Shown: positions 16,366 to 25,403 of the stretch, piece after piece
Layout of the letters: every line of letters begins with the position of its first letter
Numbering within the stretch: the stretch's first letter is position 1
Source of the DNA: Rurimicrobium sp040387755
GTDB lineage: Bacteria; Bacteroidota; Bacteroidia; Chitinophagales; Chitinophagaceae
Reading direction: 5' to 3'
Length of the DNA: 64,000 bases
Assembly (NCBI GenBank): GCA_040387755.1
Contig: JAZKDB010000001.1
Location: forward strand, 496,001 to 560,000
Made by a program: the position numbers and the translations under genes
The notes under the pieces: generated by a model
Database searches by the model: none
Told to the model about the DNA's origin: nothing
The model's input: the letters and a program-made list of their open reading frames with translations, nothing else

Positions 16366-17379
16366 ATGAGCAATTTTCTTTCTATTCTCAATAAAGAGCA
16401 TCTACAATTATTACTCAACACACGCGAAGGCGAGGTGAAATTGGGTGAAAAAGTTCAGTTAATCATACCCACAGCAGGTTGGCAGGAAAGTATTGATTCA
16501 AGCAATGCTTCTTTTGTTTTACTGGGTATTCCGGAAGATATTGGTGTACGGGCAAATGGAGGTGTCGGAGGTGCCCATACTGCATGGATGCCGTCCTTAC
16601 AAGCTCTTTTAAATATTCAGTCCACACCACAGTTTAGTGGCGAGGAATTGTTGGTATTAGGCTCATTTGATTTTACAGACTGGATGGAGCAATCTCAACA
16701 AATGAATGCTCAGCAACTGCGGGAATTGGTTTCAAAGATTGACGAAGAAGTTTATCCGGTAATACGCAGTATTATAGAAAGCGGTAAAATTCCAATTGTC
16801 ATTGGTGGAGGGCATAATAACAGCTATCCCTTGCTCAGGGCTGCATCTTTGGCTTTTGGGGAATCAGTAAACTGTATTAATCTCGATGCCCATAGTGATT
16901 ATAGAATAATAGAAGGAAGGCATAGTGGTAATGGTTTTCGTTACGCAAAAGTTGCGGGTTTTTTACATCAATATGCGCTGATAGGTCTTCATGAAAATTA
17001 TAACAGTGAGTCGGTTTTGAATGATTTAATCGCTGACGAAACGATTCAATTCAGCACCTATGAAGATATTTTCCTGCACAATAATGAAGATTTTGAGCAG
17101 GCTGTTCTACAGGCAATCAATTTTACGGATGGATTACCAACAGGCATTGAGCTTGACCTGGATTGTATTCAAAATGTATTATCCAGTGCCAATACACCTT
17201 CCGGTATCAGTGCTTTGCAAGCCCGGCAATATGTTCATTTGACAGCCAATAAGGCCAATACAGCTTATCTGCATTTGACAGAAGGCGCAACAAAATTGGC
17301 AAATGGAAGAGAAGATGCGAGTACGGGAAAATTAATTGCTTATCTGGTGAGTGATTTTATTAAAGCTACCGATTTCTAA
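16366..17379 (+). CDS. Arginase/agmatinase/formimidoylglutamase superfamily hydrolase
   Basis: With the ATG at 16366 the protein has 337 residues; an upstream TTG at 16345 is less likely. The ureohydrolase Mn-binding motifs are 'VIGGGHNNSYP' (His), 'NLDAHSDYRII' (D-x-H-x-D) and 'GIELDLDCIQ' (D-x-D). The length and the N-terminal extension fit the Bacteroidota formimidoylglutamase-like branch, so hydrolysis of a guanidino or formimino substrate is likely. No histidine-degradation genes are adjacent, so the substrate is undecided. Confidence 0.85.
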   Translation: MSNFLSILNKEHLQLLLNTREGEVKLGEKVQLIIPTAGWQESIDSSNASFVLLGIPEDIGVRANGGVGGAHTAWMPSLQALLNIQSTPQFSGEELLVLGSFDFTDWMEQSQQMNAQQLRELVSKIDEEVYPVIRSIIESGKIPIVIGGGHNNSYPLLRAASLAFGESVNCINLDAHSDYRIIEGRHSGNGFRYAKVAGFLHQYALIGLHENYNSESVLNDLIADETIQFSTYEDIFLHNNEDFEQAVLQAINFTDGLPTGIELDLDCIQNVLSSANTPSGISALQARQYVHLTANKANTAYLHLTEGATKLANGREDASTGKLIAYLVSDFIKATDF

Positions 17380-17495
17380 ATTATTTGATTGGGCTGGTTT
17401 AACATGTTCTTTTACGATGACCAGATCTTTTTTCTGCTAATTGCTGCTCAATGTGTCCGGATTATTGATAAATTTTGAATGATGTAATGTCAGGC

Positions 17496-18764
17496 TTAAA
17501 GTTTAATTCCATTTAAAAAAGGAGAGAAGCCTTCACCCACACCACTATTGTAAATGTGGAGTTGGTAAAAATTCAGCAGAATTAGCAGGAACCCTATGCT
17601 ATACAACAGAACCGTTTTGTTTCTTTCCAGCAATAAACGAATCAGGCAGGCCAATGCCAAAGTAAATACAGGATAGCTCTGCACTAAAGCCCGGGTGGAA
17701 TAACTGCCACCATATCGCCAGTCGGACCAAGCCATGATTATCCAGAGATTGAGCAGGCAAAAGGTCAATACTGATTTTTGAAAAGGATATTTTTTCATCA
17801 GTCCTAATCCCAAAATCATTAAAATGGCAACAGGAGTATACAGAAACCAACCTTTTTCGGGTCCAAATAATACCCTGAACCAGGGATTCAGAAAATACCA
17901 TTTGCTGCCCACGTCAAAGATGAAATTGCCGGTGGTATATTTCCAATATAGCAATTGGGGTAAAATGCCTGCAATTCCTCCAAATACGGCGAGCAAAATA
18001 TGTAATTTGTGTTGACCAACCAAAGCCCATTTTTGCAATTTTGATTCTCTGGTGTTTGTTTGCCATAAAAGCGGTATGAAAATGATAATTATTTCGGTGG
18101 GGCGGGAAATGACTGCCAGACCGCAAATCAATCCGATTAATAAAGCATAGGTCCATCGGGGTTTTTCATGCCATTTGATAGTATACCAAATGACAAAGCA
18201 GTATAAAGTGAATATCCAGATGTGGCTTTGTGCTGCATCAACAGAAATGTATTGTATTAAATTGCTGCATAGTGCCAGCAATAGTAAGGTGATAGCAGTT
18301 GTATGGTCATTGAAAAACTGCAATAGCACTTTTCGCAGAATGGTAAAGCCCATTATTCCCCAAAAAAGCGCACCTAGCATTATCGCATATTGATAAGGGC
18401 TAGAGAAGCCGTCCTGAGGGGACTGTGTAACAAATGCCGTAATGTGCCCGATGAAAAAGAAAGGTGCCTGCATAATGGCTACACCACATAGGTACTTATT
18501 GGTGTAACTGCCGGATCCCAGTTTTATGGCCTGATAAAACACCCCTCCTGTTATATGATATGTAGAGTCAACCTTATCTACCCATTTAAGTTCCTTGACA
18601 TCCTGATAAATAAAAGCTGCGGGCAGATACATATAATACCCAAAGGCATCCCAATTAGTAGCATTGTATCCGTTTTTGTCGTTATTATGGAAATAGCAAA
18701 GACGAAAACTAACGAAGCTAACTACAATAAGTATTATAGAATATAACGAGGCTCTGTTGTACAT
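17496..18764 (-). CDS. GT-C-like polytopic membrane protein (putative glycosyltransferase)
   Basis: The 422-residue protein has about 10-11 predicted transmembrane helices. An early extracytoplasmic loop contains 'NATNWDAFGYYMYLPAAFIY', whose acidic residue after helix 1 fits the GT-C glycosyltransferase layout, and a long loop holds 'SRPTEIIII'. Such proteins usually transfer sugars from polyprenyl-phosphate donors at the outer face of the inner membrane. I recognise no specific family. It is monocistronic on the minus strand. Confidence 0.6.
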   Translation of the reverse strand: MYNRASLYSIILIVVSFVSFRLCYFHNNDKNGYNATNWDAFGYYMYLPAAFIYQDVKELKWVDKVDSTYHITGGVFYQAIKLGSGSYTNKYLCGVAIMQAPFFFIGHITAFVTQSPQDGFSSPYQYAIMLGALFWGIMGFTILRKVLLQFFNDHTTAITLLLLALCSNLIQYISVDAAQSHIWIFTLYCFVIWYTIKWHEKPRWTYALLIGLICGLAVISRPTEIIIIFIPLLWQTNTRESKLQKWALVGQHKLHILLAVFGGIAGILPQLLYWKYTTGNFIFDVGSKWYFLNPWFRVLFGPEKGWFLYTPVAILMILGLGLMKKYPFQKSVLTFCLLNLWIIMAWSDWRYGGSYSTRALVQSYPVFTLALACLIRLLLERNKTVLLYSIGFLLILLNFYQLHIYNSGVGEGFSPFLNGIKL

Positions 18765-18766
18765 AT

Positions 18767-18802
18767 AAAAAAAAGCACAAACCTACAAATGTAGATTTGT
18801 GC
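18767..18802 (-). terminator. Intrinsic terminator of the 68-aa gene
   Basis: On the minus strand a GCACAAA...TTTGTGC stem with an inner CTACA/TGTAG stem is followed directly by eight T residues. It separates the 68-aa gene from the GT-C gene, which therefore has its own promoter or is read at low level. Confidence 0.88.
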
Positions 18803-18825
18803 GATTAATTTAATGAAGATTCAGA

Positions 18826-19032
18826 TTAGAAACCTTTTTTAGCAACTCCGTCAGCAATTGCTTTCAAAGCATTTGCTTCGCTAAGGATAGCAGCCATTTT
18901 GTTTCCTTTACCGTCGTTTCCGCCAGCCATATAGCCACCACGTGCAGTTTTGGTGATTACTGCATCATGCATTGGTACATTTTTTTCTTTAGTTTTTAAG
19001 CAATAAGCTTTAATCATTTTACTTGTGTCCAT
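18826..19032 (-). CDS. 68-aa small conserved protein (DUF5679-like)
   Basis: The product is 68 residues: 'MIKAYCLKTKEKNVPMHDAV', then 'ITKTARGGYMAGGNDGKGNK' and an Ala-rich C-terminal helix. The order 'AYCxKxKEK...ITKTxxGxYMxxGxxxxGxK' resembles the DUF5679 zinc-ribbon family but keeps only one of the cysteines. It is soluble, monocistronic, and has a strong terminator. The function is unknown. Small highly expressed proteins of this type occur across Chitinophagales as far as I recall. Confidence 0.6.
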   Translation of the reverse strand: MDTSKMIKAYCLKTKEKNVPMHDAVITKTARGGYMAGGNDGKGNKMAAILSEANALKAIADGVAKKGF

Positions 19033-19176
19033 AATTGAAAATTTAATTGTTGTTTTAAATATTTGAGTCAGTAAACAGCTACAAATAACGGCTATTTCAA
19101 TCAGATAAGCGAAAGTTCAAAAAAATAATTGTCAGCAAATCTCAAATTGTGTATTACCTGTGTATTATTAAAATAT

Positions 19177-19722
19177 TTATAATTCTAAACTCTTATTTAT
19201 CTTTCTGACAAACTCCCACATTACCACGCCTACGCTTACCGATATATTAAGTGAATGCTTGCTGCCCCATTGGGGTATCTCTATACATACTTCACTTAAG
19301 GCCAAAGCAGTATCACTCACACCATTTACTTCGTTGCCAAATATAACTGCAACTGGTCTACTTGTTTGTACATCAATATTTTGCAATGCTGTGCTGTTAT
19401 GTGTTTGTTCGGCTGAGCAAATCATAAATCCCAATAACTTTGCTTTCTCTATTGCCGCTGTCGTGTCCTGAAAATGTTCCCAGGGTACTGTTTCTGTTGC
19501 CCCCAAAGCAGTTTTATGAATATCGCGATGAGGCGGGGTAGGGGTATATCCACACAGATAAACAGCTTTAATGCCAAAAGCATCTGCAGTGCGAAAAATC
19601 GCTCCTACATTTTGCATACTGCGTACATCATCCAGAATAATAATCAGGGGATGTTTTGGCGATTCGGTCATTTCTTCTACCGATTTGCGCTCCAATTCAT
19701 CCATCGTCTTCTTTGTAAACAA
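19177..19722 (-). CDS. TrmH/SpoU-family RNA 2'-O-methyltransferase
   Basis: The 181-residue SPOUT methylase has motif 1 'NVGAIFRTADAFGI', motif 2 'VAVIFGNEVNGVS' and motif 3 'IEIPQWGSKHSLNISVSVGV', which together form the knotted SAM site. It lacks an N-terminal RNA-binding extension, so it is the short form. The 5' end is a TTG at 19722; an ATG at 19704 (MDELERKSVEEM) is an equally plausible start. The RNA target cannot be told from sequence. Confidence 0.9.
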   Translation of the reverse strand: MFTKKTMDELERKSVEEMTESPKHPLIIILDDVRSMQNVGAIFRTADAFGIKAVYLCGYTPTPPHRDIHKTALGATETVPWEHFQDTTAAIEKAKLLGFMICSAEQTHNSTALQNIDVQTSRPVAVIFGNEVNGVSDTALALSEVCIEIPQWGSKHSLNISVSVGVVMWEFVRKINKSLEL

Positions 19723-19743
19723 GTTTATTCGTTTTAAAATTTA

Positions 19744-21495
19744 TCAGGAAATGGTTTGACTTAGACTTTTGCCTAATTTACTATTCTTCTTACCATAGGC
19801 AAAATAAATAATCATGCCAATTGCCAGCCACACAATAAAACGTATCCAGTTGACTACACCTAGGGTAGACAGCAGGTAGAGGCAGGAAATTACACCCAAA
19901 AGAGGCAATAATGAATACTTGCGCACCCAGGCTATGCTACACACTACCAACAGAGCAACATAAAATAACCAGATGGGGATTAAATGTTGCCAGGCTTCGT
20001 ACCCACCTTCCATGGTAAATGTTTTTGATAATTCGCTTGTGCCATCCCCCTTTTTAGCCAATAGCAAATAAACGATAGCAGCCAGCAAAAGAGGAATCCC
20101 ATACCGGCTGTTGATATAAGGAACTTTGAATTTTGGTTTGGGTAAATCAGTTCTATGTTGCAAAACCATTATCCCTGCGCATACCAGCGTGAAGGCAAAT
20201 AACGTACCGATACTGCACATATCTGTTACAAAAGCTGCATCCATAAACAAGGCGGGAACACCTACAAGAAAACCTGTAAGTATGGTGGAGAATTTTGGTG
20301 TTTTGAAACGAGGATGGATTTCTGCAAATTTCTTGGGTAGTAATCCGTCTCTGCTCATACTCATCCATATTCTGGGCTGCCCAAGTTGGAAAACCAAAAG
20401 AACGCTGGCTGTAGCGATTAAGGCACTAAATGCAATAATGCCTCCAATCCAATTGATGCCTCTTGATAAGAAAGCATTGGCCAGAAAAGCTTCATTATTA
20501 AGGGAGGAATAATGAACCATTCCTGTAAGGACCAGAGCTGCCGCTATATACAAGGCTGTTGCAATAATGAGTGAATACATCATACCTCTGGGCAAATCCC
20601 GCTGAGGATTCTTGCATTCTTCGGCAGTAGTGGCCAGAGCATCAAAACCTATATAGGCAAAGAAAACAGCACTCGTACCTTTTAATACTCCTGATACACC
20701 ATTGGGTGCAAAAGGAACCCAATTCTCTGGTTGTACATAAAAGGCACCGATGATGACCACAATTAATACTACCAATACTTTGAAAATCACCATGGCGTTG
20801 CTTACCGTGCGGCTTTCTTTAATACCTATATAGACAAGGGCAGTAATGATAAAAGTGATGAGGAAAGCTGGTAGATTTAATATAAGGGGTAATGATCCAA
20901 TATGAGGGGCATTGACCCATAAATTATGCATAGCTGCATTGTATTCACTAATCGTTTCACCTTTAAGGCTCGCTATTTCAAAAGCTTTATGGGCGTTTTT
21001 TACTTCAAGAAAACTCTTTGTCAGAAATGCAGGCAGGTCAATTCCTATTTGATGTAAAAAGGTGGTCAGGTTTCCACTCCATGAAATAGCTACGGTTACA
21101 TTTCCCACTGCATATTCCATAATTAAATCCCATCCGATAATCCAAGCAATTAATTCTCCAAAAGTAGTGTAGCTGTATGTATAGGCACTTCCGGCTACCG
21201 GAATACGTGAAGCCATTTCTGCATAGCAAAGCGCCGAAAAACCGCATGTGACAGCAATGCCTATGAATAACCATATTACTGCTGGCCCTCCATTAAAACA
21301 TGCTGAACCAATAGTGCTGAAAATACCTGCACCAATGATTGCCGCCATACCAAAAAAGGTTAGGTCGCGGACAGTAAGCACACGGTGCAAACCAGTGTGC
21401 TCGCCATCGCTAAAGCCTTCTGCCGCATCCTTTTGTATTTGATGAATTGATTTTTTTCGAAACAGAGATTGGAACATTGGCGAAAGATAAGGCAA
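19744..21495 (-). CDS. APC-superfamily amino acid permease (CAT-like)
   Basis: The 583-residue protein has about 12-14 transmembrane helices. The APC helix 1 motif 'FFGMAAIIGAGIFSTIGSA' (GAGIF) and the helix 3 region 'GWDLIMEYAVGNVTVAISWS' fit the cationic amino acid transporter / YfnA-like group. So does 'FFAYIGFDALATTAEECKNPQRDLPRG' in helix 6 (split here only by wording). It imports an amino acid by ion- or proton-coupled transport. The substrate is unknown. It is transcribed as a single gene between trmH and folP. Confidence 0.9.
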   Translation of the reverse strand: MPYLSPMFQSLFRKKSIHQIQKDAAEGFSDGEHTGLHRVLTVRDLTFFGMAAIIGAGIFSTIGSACFNGGPAVIWLFIGIAVTCGFSALCYAEMASRIPVAGSAYTYSYTTFGELIAWIIGWDLIMEYAVGNVTVAISWSGNLTTFLHQIGIDLPAFLTKSFLEVKNAHKAFEIASLKGETISEYNAAMHNLWVNAPHIGSLPLILNLPAFLITFIITALVYIGIKESRTVSNAMVIFKVLVVLIVVIIGAFYVQPENWVPFAPNGVSGVLKGTSAVFFAYIGFDALATTAEECKNPQRDLPRGMMYSLIIATALYIAAALVLTGMVHYSSLNNEAFLANAFLSRGINWIGGIIAFSALIATASVLLVFQLGQPRIWMSMSRDGLLPKKFAEIHPRFKTPKFSTILTGFLVGVPALFMDAAFVTDMCSIGTLFAFTLVCAGIMVLQHRTDLPKPKFKVPYINSRYGIPLLLAAIVYLLLAKKGDGTSELSKTFTMEGGYEAWQHLIPIWLFYVALLVVCSIAWVRKYSLLPLLGVISCLYLLSTLGVVNWIRFIVWLAIGMIIYFAYGKKNSKLGKSLSQTIS

Positions 21496-21556
21496 ATAGA
21501 CAATTTGAAAATAAATTATACCATTGTGATTTTTTAAATAATGCTGTTTTTTCGCT

Positions 21557-22408
21557 TTACATCATCTGAAATAAACGGATAACCTCCACAGCTGCTTTTA
21601 CATCATGAACACGTAATATATTAGCACCCTGCTGCAGGGCAACCATATGCAGGGCTGTAGTTCCATTTAAGGCAAGCTCTGCATCCGTATTCAGGGTTTT
21701 GTAAATCATTGATTTACGCGAAATTCCGGCCAAAATCGGTTTGCCTAAAATATGTAACTGAGCCATGTTGTTCAGCAGTTCGAAATTATGAGTTATGCTT
21801 TTGGCAAACCCAAAACCCGGGTCAATAATTACATCATTAATCCCTGCTTTTAGGCAATTATCCACTATTTGCTGCATCTCATCGATTACTTCAATAGTGA
21901 TATTTTCATAATGCGGATTTTGGTGCATAGTGTCCAATTTGCCTCTGTTATGCATCGCTATATAAGGTACTTTTAATGTCGCAACAGCAGCTATCATATC
22001 TGTATCAAAAAGCCCTCCACTGATATCGTTGACCATATCTGCGCCTGCTTTAACCGCATTTTTGGCAACATCGGCTCTGTAACTGTCAATTGAAATCCAA
22101 ATGTCAGGAAATTGTTTTTTTATAACCTCGATGGCCGGTAAGGCACGCTCGTTTTCTTCCTCTGCTAAAACTTCTTTTGCACCAGGTCGTGTAGAAGCGC
22201 CACCGATATCCAGAATTTTTGCCCCTTCATTAATCATCAGCTCAGCTTGTGCCAGAATATGCTCTGTATGCTGCATCCGGCTGCCCTCAAAAAAGCTGTC
22301 GGGAGTAACATTAATAATACCCATCACTATTGGTTGCGAAAGGTCAAGCAAGTTTCCTTTACTTTGCAGCAGATTGGCAACCGGTAAATGTGTATTTTTG
22401 AAACTCAT
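21557..22408 (-). CDS. folP: Dihydropteroate synthase
   Basis: The 283-residue TIM-barrel enzyme joins 6-hydroxymethyl-dihydropterin diphosphate with p-aminobenzoate in folate synthesis and is the sulfonamide target. Motifs are 'IMGIINVTPDSF', 'GGASTRPGAKE', 'ISIDSYRADVAKNAVKAG', 'VNDISGG', 'IIDPGFGFAKS' and 'GISRKSMI'. It diverges from the DUF1599 gene. Confidence 0.96.
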   Translation of the reverse strand: MSFKNTHLPVANLLQSKGNLLDLSQPIVMGIINVTPDSFFEGSRMQHTEHILAQAELMINEGAKILDIGGASTRPGAKEVLAEEENERALPAIEVIKKQFPDIWISIDSYRADVAKNAVKAGADMVNDISGGLFDTDMIAAVATLKVPYIAMHNRGKLDTMHQNPHYENITIEVIDEMQQIVDNCLKAGINDVIIDPGFGFAKSITHNFELLNNMAQLHILGKPILAGISRKSMIYKTLNTDAELALNGTTALHMVALQQGANILRVHDVKAAVEVIRLFQMM

Positions 22409-22434
22409 TTGTCAGAAGTGTTTTTTAGAAAACA

Positions 22435-22442
22435 CAAATGTA
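22435..22442 (-). promoter_or_regulatory. -7 box (TACATTTG) for folP
   Basis: The minus strand reads TACATTTG, 26 bp before the folP ATG, within the 53-bp divergent spacer to the DUF1599 gene. Confidence 0.5.
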
Positions 22443-22461
22443 GCCGCAAATAAAAAGCAAA

Positions 22462-23013
22462 ATGAATTCATCTCAAATAACCTTGCATCAGTACAATGCT
22501 GTAGTTGCGCGTTGTAAAGATTTATATGTTAAAAAGGCTGCCGACTATGGCACTTCATGGCGTGTATTGCGCTCTGTTTCTATTGTCGACCAGATTTATA
22601 TTAAAGCCTGGCGCATCAGACAAATCCAGGAAACGGAATCACAATTGGTAGACGACTCCATCGAAAGTGAATTCATTGGTATTGTCAATTATGGGATTAT
22701 TGCCCTGATTCAGTATTTTCTTCCCAAAGATGCACCTATAGAGTTAAGCGAAGAAACAGCTAAAGAGTATTACGAAATCCGCGCCGAAGAGGTGAAACAG
22801 TTGATGCTGAAAAAGAATCACGACTATGGCGAAGCCTGGCGTGCCATGTCACAAGCTTCTTTCGTTGACCTGATATTGGTAAAATTGCTGCGTATCCGTC
22901 AGATTATAGCCAATGACGGAGCGGTTAAGGTATCTGAAGGGGCCGATGCTAATTTTGCTGATATTGTCAACTATGCAATCTTTGCCCTGATCATGATAAA
23001 TGAGGAAAATTAA
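22462..23013 (+). CDS. DUF1599 protein with two tandem copies of the domain
   Basis: The 183-residue protein consists of an internal duplication. 'KKAADYGTSWRVLRS' with 'VDQIYIKAWRIRQIQ' (about 25-60) is repeated as 'KKNHDYGEAWRAMSQ' with 'VDLILVKLLRIRQII' (about 115-150). Both halves keep DYGxxWRxxR/S and RIRQI. This family is typical of Bacteroidota and lies near folP in many of them. DUF1599 resembles small all-alpha nucleotide-binding folds, but no reaction is known. Confidence 0.88.
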   Translation: MNSSQITLHQYNAVVARCKDLYVKKAADYGTSWRVLRSVSIVDQIYIKAWRIRQIQETESQLVDDSIESEFIGIVNYGIIALIQYFLPKDAPIELSEETAKEYYEIRAEEVKQLMLKKNHDYGEAWRAMSQASFVDLILVKLLRIRQIIANDGAVKVSEGADANFADIVNYAIFALIMINEEN

Positions 23014-23164
23014 TTTTTTAGGTCAGCCGTTCCTTCTTCTTCGTCTGTTCAGATAGTTTCTCCTGAGCAAATCCGAAGGACACCGTCAGCTTTCTTATTT
23101 TTCTTCAGCTTTTTTCTGCGGTGGTATTTACAATCAGACAACATTTTGGGCGGAGAATATTTAA

Positions 23165-23172
23165 TATTTTTG
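23165..23172 (+). promoter_or_regulatory. -7 box (TATTTTTG) for the DoxX-type gene
   Basis: TATTTTTG matches TAnnTTTG, 25 bp before the ATG at 23198. A TTTTG at 23144-23148 lies 16 bp upstream and could be the -33 element. Confidence 0.45.
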
Positions 23173-23197
23173 AACCATACTAAAATCACGAAACACA

Positions 23198-24328
23198 ATG
23201 AAATACATACTTTGGCTATTGCGCATCATCGTTGGTGCCTTGTTTATTTTCTCGGGCCTCATAAAAGCTAATGACCCCCTTGGCCTTAGCTACAAAATGA
23301 ATGAGTTTTTTGATGTTTGGAATATGGGCTTTATGGTTCAATATTCACTGGCGCTTTCAGTATTAATGATTGGCTTCGAAATCATTGCTGGTATCGGGTT
23401 GCTGCTTGGAGCGGCTTTTCGCTCTTTTTCTTTTCTACTCTTATTACTTACGTTGTTTTTTACCTTCCTTACCGCCTATGTTTATCTTACCGACAAGATA
23501 AAAGAATGCGGCTGCTTTGGTGATTGTATCAAAATATCCAATGCCGAAACCTTCTGGAAAGATGTGGTGCTCACGGTTTTTGTACTTATTCTGTTTGCTT
23601 ATCGAAAAAGAGTGCAGCCATTGTTTAATGGAAAAATCACTTTTGTACTAATGACCATTACTGTTATTCTTGCCTTCGGTATTCAATGGAAAACCCTCAA
23701 CTATCTTCCTTATTACGATTGTCTGGCTTATAAAAATGGTGCTAATATCTGGGAGAAAATGCAACCACCTCCAGGCTCTACACCTGATGTATACAAGAAT
23801 GTAATGACTTATGAAAAGGATGGTAAACGTCAGGATTTTGACGAGACTAATTATCCATGGCAGGATACTACCTGGAAATTTGTAGACAATAAGCCAGTAT
23901 TAATCAAAAAGGGGAATTCTGATCCTGCAATTAAAGATTTTGTACTGAACGATTATACCGGTAACGACCTTACCGAATCAATCCTTAAAGAGCCCGGTTA
24001 TACTTTCTTCCTGTTTATTAAGGATGTAAAAAAAGCTAATCGCGAAAACATTGAGCGCTTACAAATTTTAATCTCCACAGCCAATCAGCTGAACGTGCCT
24101 TTTTATGTATTGAGCTCTTCTGCCAAGTCAGATGCTGATAAATTTGCCGCAGACTACAAACTTCAGGGTGCGCAATGGCTGATTATTGATGGTACTGTCA
24201 GTAAAACTGCTATGCGTACCAACCCTGGTTTGATGCTGCTCAAAGACGGTACCATACAAAATAAATGGTCATTCAAAACTTATCCTAAAGGGATGGTCAT
24301 GAATGGTACAACTCTAACCCTTCAATAG
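23198..24328 (+). CDS. BT_3928-family DoxX/MauE-like membrane protein with thioredoxin-like C-terminus
   Basis: The protein has 376 residues. Four transmembrane helices in residues 1-135 include the DoxX signature 'GALFIFSGLIKANDPLG' and the cysteine pair 'KIKECGCFGDCIKIS'. A fifth helix lies near 150-167. The soluble C-terminal 210 residues look thioredoxin-like ('FFLFIKDVKKANRENIE', 'VPFYVLSSSAKSDADKF', 'RTNPGLMLLKDGTI') but lack a CxxC. The family is Bacteroidota-specific and is thought to act in envelope redox chemistry; no direct function is known. The next gene starts 6 bp downstream. Confidence 0.85.
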   Translation: MKYILWLLRIIVGALFIFSGLIKANDPLGLSYKMNEFFDVWNMGFMVQYSLALSVLMIGFEIIAGIGLLLGAAFRSFSFLLLLLTLFFTFLTAYVYLTDKIKECGCFGDCIKISNAETFWKDVVLTVFVLILFAYRKRVQPLFNGKITFVLMTITVILAFGIQWKTLNYLPYYDCLAYKNGANIWEKMQPPPGSTPDVYKNVMTYEKDGKRQDFDETNYPWQDTTWKFVDNKPVLIKKGNSDPAIKDFVLNDYTGNDLTESILKEPGYTFFLFIKDVKKANRENIERLQILISTANQLNVPFYVLSSSAKSDADKFAADYKLQGAQWLIIDGTVSKTAMRTNPGLMLLKDGTIQNKWSFKTYPKGMVMNGTTLTLQ

Positions 24329-24334
24329 TAAAAC

Positions 24335-25390
24335 GTGATTCATTTCTTGCTACGCAAAACAGGCTATAGTATTATCGTGCTATGGGGCGTAGTGAGTTTG
24401 GTATTCTTTCTGTTCAATGTTCTTCCGGCAGACCCGGCCCGTCTTACATTGGGGCAACGCAGCGATTTGAGTTCTCTGGCCAACGTGCGTAAAGAGCTCA
24501 ACCTTGACAAGAGCATAGGCCAGCGTTATCTTCTTTATCTCAATGATTTGTCGCCGCTAAGTTTGTGTGCTAATGACAGTGCTGCAAAGGCAAAATACGA
24601 TTATACGCCAATTCTCTCTTTGGGTAAAGAAACATTAGTGTTGAAAAAGCCCTATCTCGGTCGCTCATACCGTACCAAGAGATTGGTGAGCTCTGTTCTT
24701 GCAGAGGCTTTGCCAGGTACTGCTTTGCTTGCATTGACAGCTATAACTTTTGCTACCATCATTGGTATTTTGTTAGGAATACTTGCTGCATTTTATAAAG
24801 GTACCTGGGTGGATTCGGGTTCTCTTGCAGCAAGTGTAGCAGGTATTTCGATGCCTTCTTTCTTTGCAGGATTAATTATTGCTTATGTATTTGGCTATTT
24901 GTTACATCGCTTTACAGGTCTGGATATGACGGGTAGTCTCTGGGAGTACGATGCCATCAGCGGGGAACGACATCTGGCAATACGCAATTTAATTCTGCCT
25001 GCATTTGCTTTGGGTATTCGCCCTTTGGCTATTATTACTCAGCTTACACGTAGCTCTATGCTGGATGTTTTGACGCAGGATTTTATCCGTACCGCCTACG
25101 CCAAAGGGCTCAATAACAGTCAGGTTATCTGGAGGCATGCATTGCCTAATGCCTTGAATCCGGTTGTGACCGCTATTTCTGGATGGATGGCCGAGTTGCT
25201 GGCAGGTTCATTCTTTGTAGAATTTATTTTCGGATGGAAAGGTCTTGGAAAACTAACAGTAGATGCATTGGATAAATTTGATTTTCCTTTGGTGATGGGG
25301 GCTGTATTGGTTTCGGCACTCATTTTTGTGGTGGTCAGTTTGCTGGCCGATTTGGTTTATGCCCGTCTTGACCCGCGCGTTCGTTTATAA
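24335..25390 (+). CDS. DppB/OppB-type ABC transporter permease (lone)
   Basis: The 351-residue protein starts at a GTG. It has six transmembrane helices, the N-terminal 'VLWGVVSLVFFLFNVLPADP' typical of DppB/OppB, and the EAA loop 'DFIRTAYAKGLNNSQVIWRH' that contacts the ATPase. It should form the pore of a peptide or nickel importer with a DppC-type partner. The partner permease, ATPases and binding protein are not in the window. The gene is flanked by the DoxX-type gene and mutY (13 bp away). Confidence 0.9.
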   Translation: MIHFLLRKTGYSIIVLWGVVSLVFFLFNVLPADPARLTLGQRSDLSSLANVRKELNLDKSIGQRYLLYLNDLSPLSLCANDSAAKAKYDYTPILSLGKETLVLKKPYLGRSYRTKRLVSSVLAEALPGTALLALTAITFATIIGILLGILAAFYKGTWVDSGSLAASVAGISMPSFFAGLIIAYVFGYLLHRFTGLDMTGSLWEYDAISGERHLAIRNLILPAFALGIRPLAIITQLTRSSMLDVLTQDFIRTAYAKGLNNSQVIWRHALPNALNPVVTAISGWMAELLAGSFFVEFIFGWKGLGKLTVDALDKFDFPLVMGAVLVSALIFVVVSLLADLVYARLDPRVRL

Positions 25391-25403
25391 CTTTCTTTAA
25401 AAA

